Part shown: positions 29,993 through 33,902 of the stretch, piece after piece
How the letters are laid out: the number at the start of each line of letters is the position of its first letter
Numbering within the stretch: position 1 is the stretch's first letter
Assembly: GCA_001917815.1 (NCBI GenBank)
Contig: MNES01000044.1
Coordinates: 1 to 33,902 of the forward strand
Direction: 5' to 3'
Length of the DNA: 33,902 bases
DNA from: Chloroflexi bacterium 13_1_40CM_65_17
Lineage (GTDB): Bacteria > Chloroflexota > Dormibacteria > Dormibacterales > Dormibacteraceae
Position numbers and translations under genes: made by a program
The notes under the pieces: model-generated
Database searches by the model: none
The model's input: the letters and a program-made list of their open reading frames with translations, nothing else
What the model was told of the DNA's origin: nothing

Positions 29993-30757
29993 CTAGTTCG
30001 GAGGCGGATCGGGTGGGCGGGCTTCATCCGGCGGCGATGGCGGCGGCGCCTGAGCGGGACGCGGCCCGATGTCAGGGCGAGCGCTCCTGTGGACCACCGA
30101 CGCCGACGGCAGGACCGGCGTCCGCTCGACACGCATTAGCAGCCAATAGGCGATCGCGGCGAGCAGGCCGAGCAGGCCGATGATCGGCAGAAATACAAGC
30201 GGCGGTTTCGTGATCACGTCCAGCCCACTGCTGCCGGAGCCGGTCGTCAACGTCAACCGCGACGCGCTTGCGGACGAAGCGGGCGAAGGTGACGGCGACG
30301 ATGGTGGAGAGGCGGACGGCGACGGCGATGCGGCCGGAGTCGGGGTCGGCGGTCCCTGCAGGGTGAATCCGGCGCACGGAGGGGGTTGATTCAGCCCGGC
30401 CGCCGCGCCACATAGGTTGTGCTGGCCAGGACTATCACCAGGAAACGCCTTGACATTGGTAGCCAAATTTCCGTTTGCGTCTGTCGACGTCGAGCCCGCG
30501 ACCTTGTTGGAGGTGTCCCAGTACAGGGACACCGTCACGCGGGCCGGGAAGAGGGAGCCGGTCACGCCGATGTTGGTGCTCGGGCCTCCGGCGGCGGCGT
30601 CAAGCGTGATGAAGGCGTGAGTCGGCGAAGGACTCGGGATAGGGCTCGGAGATGGACTTGGCGACGGCGATGGCGATGGACTCGGTGACGGGGTGCCCGC
30701 CACGGCAACGAGCGCAAACCAGGCGGGAACGATGACCAGGACCTTGAGCGACCTCAC
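29993..30757 (-). CDS. Single-pass surface protein with Pro/Ser repeats
   Basis: The 254-aa product opens with a signal-like segment (SLKVLVIVPAWFALVAVAG), then a Pro-Ser dipeptide run at residues about 22-46. A folded core at about 47-135 (FITLDAAAGG, TVSLYWDTSN, DSPGQHNLCG) resembles an IPT/Ig-like extracellular domain with two cysteines. A second Pro-Ser-rich linker (138-166), one C-terminal membrane helix (about 187-208, FLPIIGLLGLLAAIAYWLLM) and a Pro-rich cytoplasmic tail follow. It therefore looks like a wall-spanning protein that is tethered at its C-terminus. I do not recognise a family. The start is GTG 30757, 19 bp after the kinase-like gene on the same strand; no sortase signal is seen. 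Confidence 0.7.
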   Translation of the reverse strand: MRSLKVLVIVPAWFALVAVAGTPSPSPSPSPSPSPSPSPIPSPSPTHAFITLDAAAGGPSTNIGVTGSLFPARVTVSLYWDTSNKVAGSTSTDANGNLATNVKAFPGDSPGQHNLCGAAAGLNQPPPCAGFTLQGPPTPTPAASPSPSASPPSSPSPSPASSASASRLTLTTGSGSSGLDVITKPPLVFLPIIGLLGLLAAIAYWLLMRVERTPVLPSASVVHRSARPDIGPRPAQAPPPSPPDEARPPDPPPN

Positions 30758-30776
30758 TCGAAGGCCGAAGGTTACC

Positions 30777-31517
30777 TCAGATCGGCGGCCAGGGGATCGA
30801 CCAGGCGGAGGTCGGCTCGGGAAATCGCCACCGGGGATCCATGACCCCGCGGAGGCGGCGCCGCAGCATCCCCACTTCCTCCGGGTTCAGGAGCCCGCCG
30901 AACGCTCGGGCGAGCTCTCCCGACTGCAGGCTCGTGAGCGCGCGCTCCACATCGCTGCACAGGTCGCCAGGCAGAGCCTCACCCGCGAAATCCCAGATGA
31001 CAGTCCTGAGCTTGTGATCGGTGTGAAACGTGAGCCCGTGGTCGATGACCCAGATGCGGTCGTCCGCGTCGAACAGGCAGTGGCCCGATTTGCGATCGGC
31101 GTTGTTGGAGATGACGTCGAAAAGCGCGACCTTGATCCACGTGTCGCGGAAAGAGGATTGCGCCGACAGGAAATGCCTGTTGTCCGCATCGACGAACTTC
31201 TGGACCATGCCCACGCCGTGCGGGGCTCGCCGGCGGATGACAGTGGGCGGGATGTTCGGCCAGCCGATGACCTTGCTGAGCTCGTACGCCGCGACCTCTC
31301 TCTTGTACAGCGTCCCGGTCTGGAAGTCCCACAGCGGCGATTCGCCACGGGCCGGCTTGTACACGACCGACAGGCCGTCAGGTGGATGTGGCGCCAGCGT
31401 GGCCAGGAATGTGTAGTTGGAAGCTCCGTGCAGGACGCCGGAAAGCTGCATCTCCGGCAGTTGGGCCAGAAGACGCTCGGTCGCCTCGGCAGAGGATTCA
31501 GAAGATCGGCCGGGCAC
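30777..31517 (-). CDS. SCO1664-family PI3/PI4-kinase-like protein
   Basis: From GTG 31517 the product has 246 aa; the longer frame to 31565 lies inside the DUF3090 gene. The fold is kinase-like (PI3K/HipA type): the ATP-lysine in VVYKPARGE (K54), Glu74 in KREVAAYELS, the catalytic loop DVISNNADRKSGHCL (D134, N138, D141) and a metal Asp in VIDHGLTFH (D159). These are the defining SCO1664-family motifs, and all catalytic residues look present, so phosphotransfer is likely; target unknown. It overlaps the DUF3090 gene by 20 bp. In actinobacteria this pair commonly travels with a histidine-phosphatase gene (MSMEG_4193 family), which is not seen in the window. The downstream gene is the Pro/Ser surface protein. 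Confidence 0.9.
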   Translation of the reverse strand: MPGRSSESSAEATERLLAQLPEMQLSGVLHGASNYTFLATLAPHPPDGLSVVYKPARGESPLWDFQTGTLYKREVAAYELSKVIGWPNIPPTVIRRRAPHGVGMVQKFVDADNRHFLSAQSSFRDTWIKVALFDVISNNADRKSGHCLFDADDRIWVIDHGLTFHTDHKLRTVIWDFAGEALPGDLCSDVERALTSLQSGELARAFGGLLNPEEVGMLRRRLRGVMDPRWRFPEPTSAWSIPWPPI

Positions 31518-32007
31518 CGTTGTTGACCGGGCAGGGATGGCCGGCTGGGTCCATCGGCAGACCACATCGCGGGCACAGCGGGCGCCCCGCGGTCAGCACC
31601 GTCTCGGCCTGCTTCGAGAAGGCGACGACCTGTTCATGGCTGAGCCAGAAGCGGACGCTGGGCGCGTCGTCTGCACTTCCGCCCTCATCGCCCGCGGCGC
31701 CCTGGCTGGCGACGAGCACGAACATTCGCCGGTCCTCCTGGTAGCCCAGCCCCATCTCGCCGACCTGCCACTCGGGCTCGCCGGGCTCCAGCGCGGGGGC
31801 GGCCGCGGGCGACTCGACGCGCTCGATACCCTGCGTCTCGATCATCTGCTGGAGCCGCACCAAGAGGGCCTGGATCTGCGATTTCTCGCAGGCAAGAGTG
31901 AGCGTGCGACCTGCGCCGCTGGCGAGGAGGAAGAACTGTCGCTGGCCCGGCTGGCCGACCGCGGCGACCGCGATCTGGTCCACCGGGTCGAGCTCGAAGA
32001 TGGGCAT
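31498..32007 (-). CDS. DUF3090-family protein with C-terminal zinc ribbon
   Basis: The 169-aa product begins MPIFELDPVDQIAVAAVGQP and GQRQFFLLASGAGRTLTLAC, the standard DUF3090 opening. A helix (SQIQALLVRLQQMIETQGIE) and an FVLVASQ strand follow, and it ends with CPRCGLPMDPAGHPCP, a treble-clef-like zinc ribbon. Function is unknown; coupling with an SCO1664-family kinase-like protein is conserved in actinobacteria, suggesting a partner or substrate-presenting protein. A TAGGCT box (minus strand, 32020-32015) 7 nt upstream of ATG 32007 suggests a leaderless mRNA that continues through the kinase-like gene. Confidence 0.88.
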   Translation of the reverse strand: MPIFELDPVDQIAVAAVGQPGQRQFFLLASGAGRTLTLACEKSQIQALLVRLQQMIETQGIERVESPAAAPALEPGEPEWQVGEMGLGYQEDRRMFVLVASQGAAGDEGGSADDAPSVRFWLSHEQVVAFSKQAETVLTAGRPLCPRCGLPMDPAGHPCPVNNGARPIF

Positions 32008-32014
32008 CTACAAC

Positions 32015-32020
32015 AGCCTA
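32015..32020 (-). promoter_or_regulatory. -10 box for leaderless DUF3090-SCO1664 mRNA
   Basis: On the minus strand TAGGCT is followed by 7 nt and ATG 32007. No Shine-Dalgarno lies between. This would be the promoter of the kinase-like operon. Confidence 0.5.
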
Positions 32021-32066
32021 CCGGTTGATGGTTTCGGGGCTGATGGCATGGGGAAGAAGATCAGGG

Positions 32067-32104
32067 TTGACAATCGAATACGCGCCCGTTTTGGCGCGGG
32101 AGGA
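32067..32104 (+). promoter_or_regulatory. dnaK upstream region: -35-like box, inverted repeat and ribosome-binding site
   Basis: TTGACA (32067-32072) is a consensus -35 box, but the expected -10 position (32089-32095) reads TTTTGGC and is a poor match. CGCGCC (32081-32086) and GGCGCG (32093-32098) are exact inverted repeats around CGTTTT, and the right arm touches the ribosome-binding site GGGAGGA (32098-32104). The hairpin could be an operator or could limit ribosome access. Neither a CIRCE (TTAGCACTC-N9-GAGTGCTAA) nor a HAIR (CTTGAGT-N7-ACTCAAG) element is present in the 108-bp spacer. Confidence 0.4.
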
Positions 32105-32115
32105 ATAGCAGACAG

Positions 32116-33902
<1,787 letters not shown>

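Noticed and set aside
30610-30700. Short GGCGAT/GGACTC-type repeats near 30.6-30.7 kb as a CRISPR or satellite array
   Set aside because: They are the codons of the Pro-Ser repeat of the surface protein; no spacer structure.

Overview
The window is GC-rich, densely coding chromosomal DNA, read here as a little-cultivated, actinobacterial-like soil lineage. Candidatus Dormibacterota or a deep Actinomycetota/Chloroflexota branch would fit, but this is an inference from gene content. The clues are the DUF3090 + SCO1664-family pair, a DUF3175 protein, an enoyl reductase with InhA-type active-site spacing, split MaoC-like hydratases, many GTG/TTG starts, and several starts placed 6-7 nt after a TANNNT-like -10 box (leaderless mRNAs). 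There is no phage, plasmid, transposase, CRISPR array or tRNA gene, so most of the content is housekeeping plus lineage-specific accessory genes.

Layout. 1-0.7 kb: 3' end of fmt overlapping smpB. 0.7-2.65 kb: a GNAT/NUDIX divergent pair sharing one symmetric promoter, then a USP-like + cNMP-binding-like fusion. 2.65-3.95 kb: an intergenic stretch with a compact foldable element and a possible 38-aa membrane peptide, then a secreted NHL-repeat protein. 3.9-6.8 kb: the divisome operon ftsE-ftsX-M23 hydrolase, coupled by GTGA overlaps. 6.9-8.8 kb: DUF3175 protein, phosphoribosyltransferase and R2-like ligand-binding oxidase. 8.85-11.1 kb: a 751-aa lipoprotein with two predicted propellers. 11.16-11.54 kb: tmRNA (ssrA), partner of the smpB at the window start, followed by 414 bp without a convincing gene.

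11.95-20.65 kb is a long plus-strand run: alpha/beta hydrolase, LapA-like membrane protein, LOG-family protein, phospholipase D-like protein, SCO1-TlpA fusion, ctaA, ctaB, lactonase-like metallo-hydrolase, tandem rhodanese, fabI. The centre of this run is a heme A / cytochrome oxidase maturation block. 20.7-22.0 kb holds a degenerate RNase H-like protein, an AT-hook basic protein and a zinc-ribbon membrane protein. 22.0-24.5 kb is an acyl-CoA dehydrogenase with two single-hotdog MaoC-like genes and a DUF2269 membrane protein.

24.4-32.0 kb is all minus strand. Transcription would run DUF3090 protein, SCO1664-family kinase-like protein, Pro/Ser-repeat single-pass protein, livG, livF, livH, livM, livJ, and then, after a strong hairpin, a multi-pass membrane protein. 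The window closes with dnaK, cut by the right edge.

Best candidates for something undescribed: the kinase-like/DUF3090/Pro-Ser surface protein group next to the liv transporter; the pseudoknot-capable element at 2704-2748; the SCO1-TlpA fusion inside the heme A operon; the RNase H-like + AT-hook pair; and the widespread leaderless, partly bidirectional promoters. None is proven to be a new system from sequence alone.
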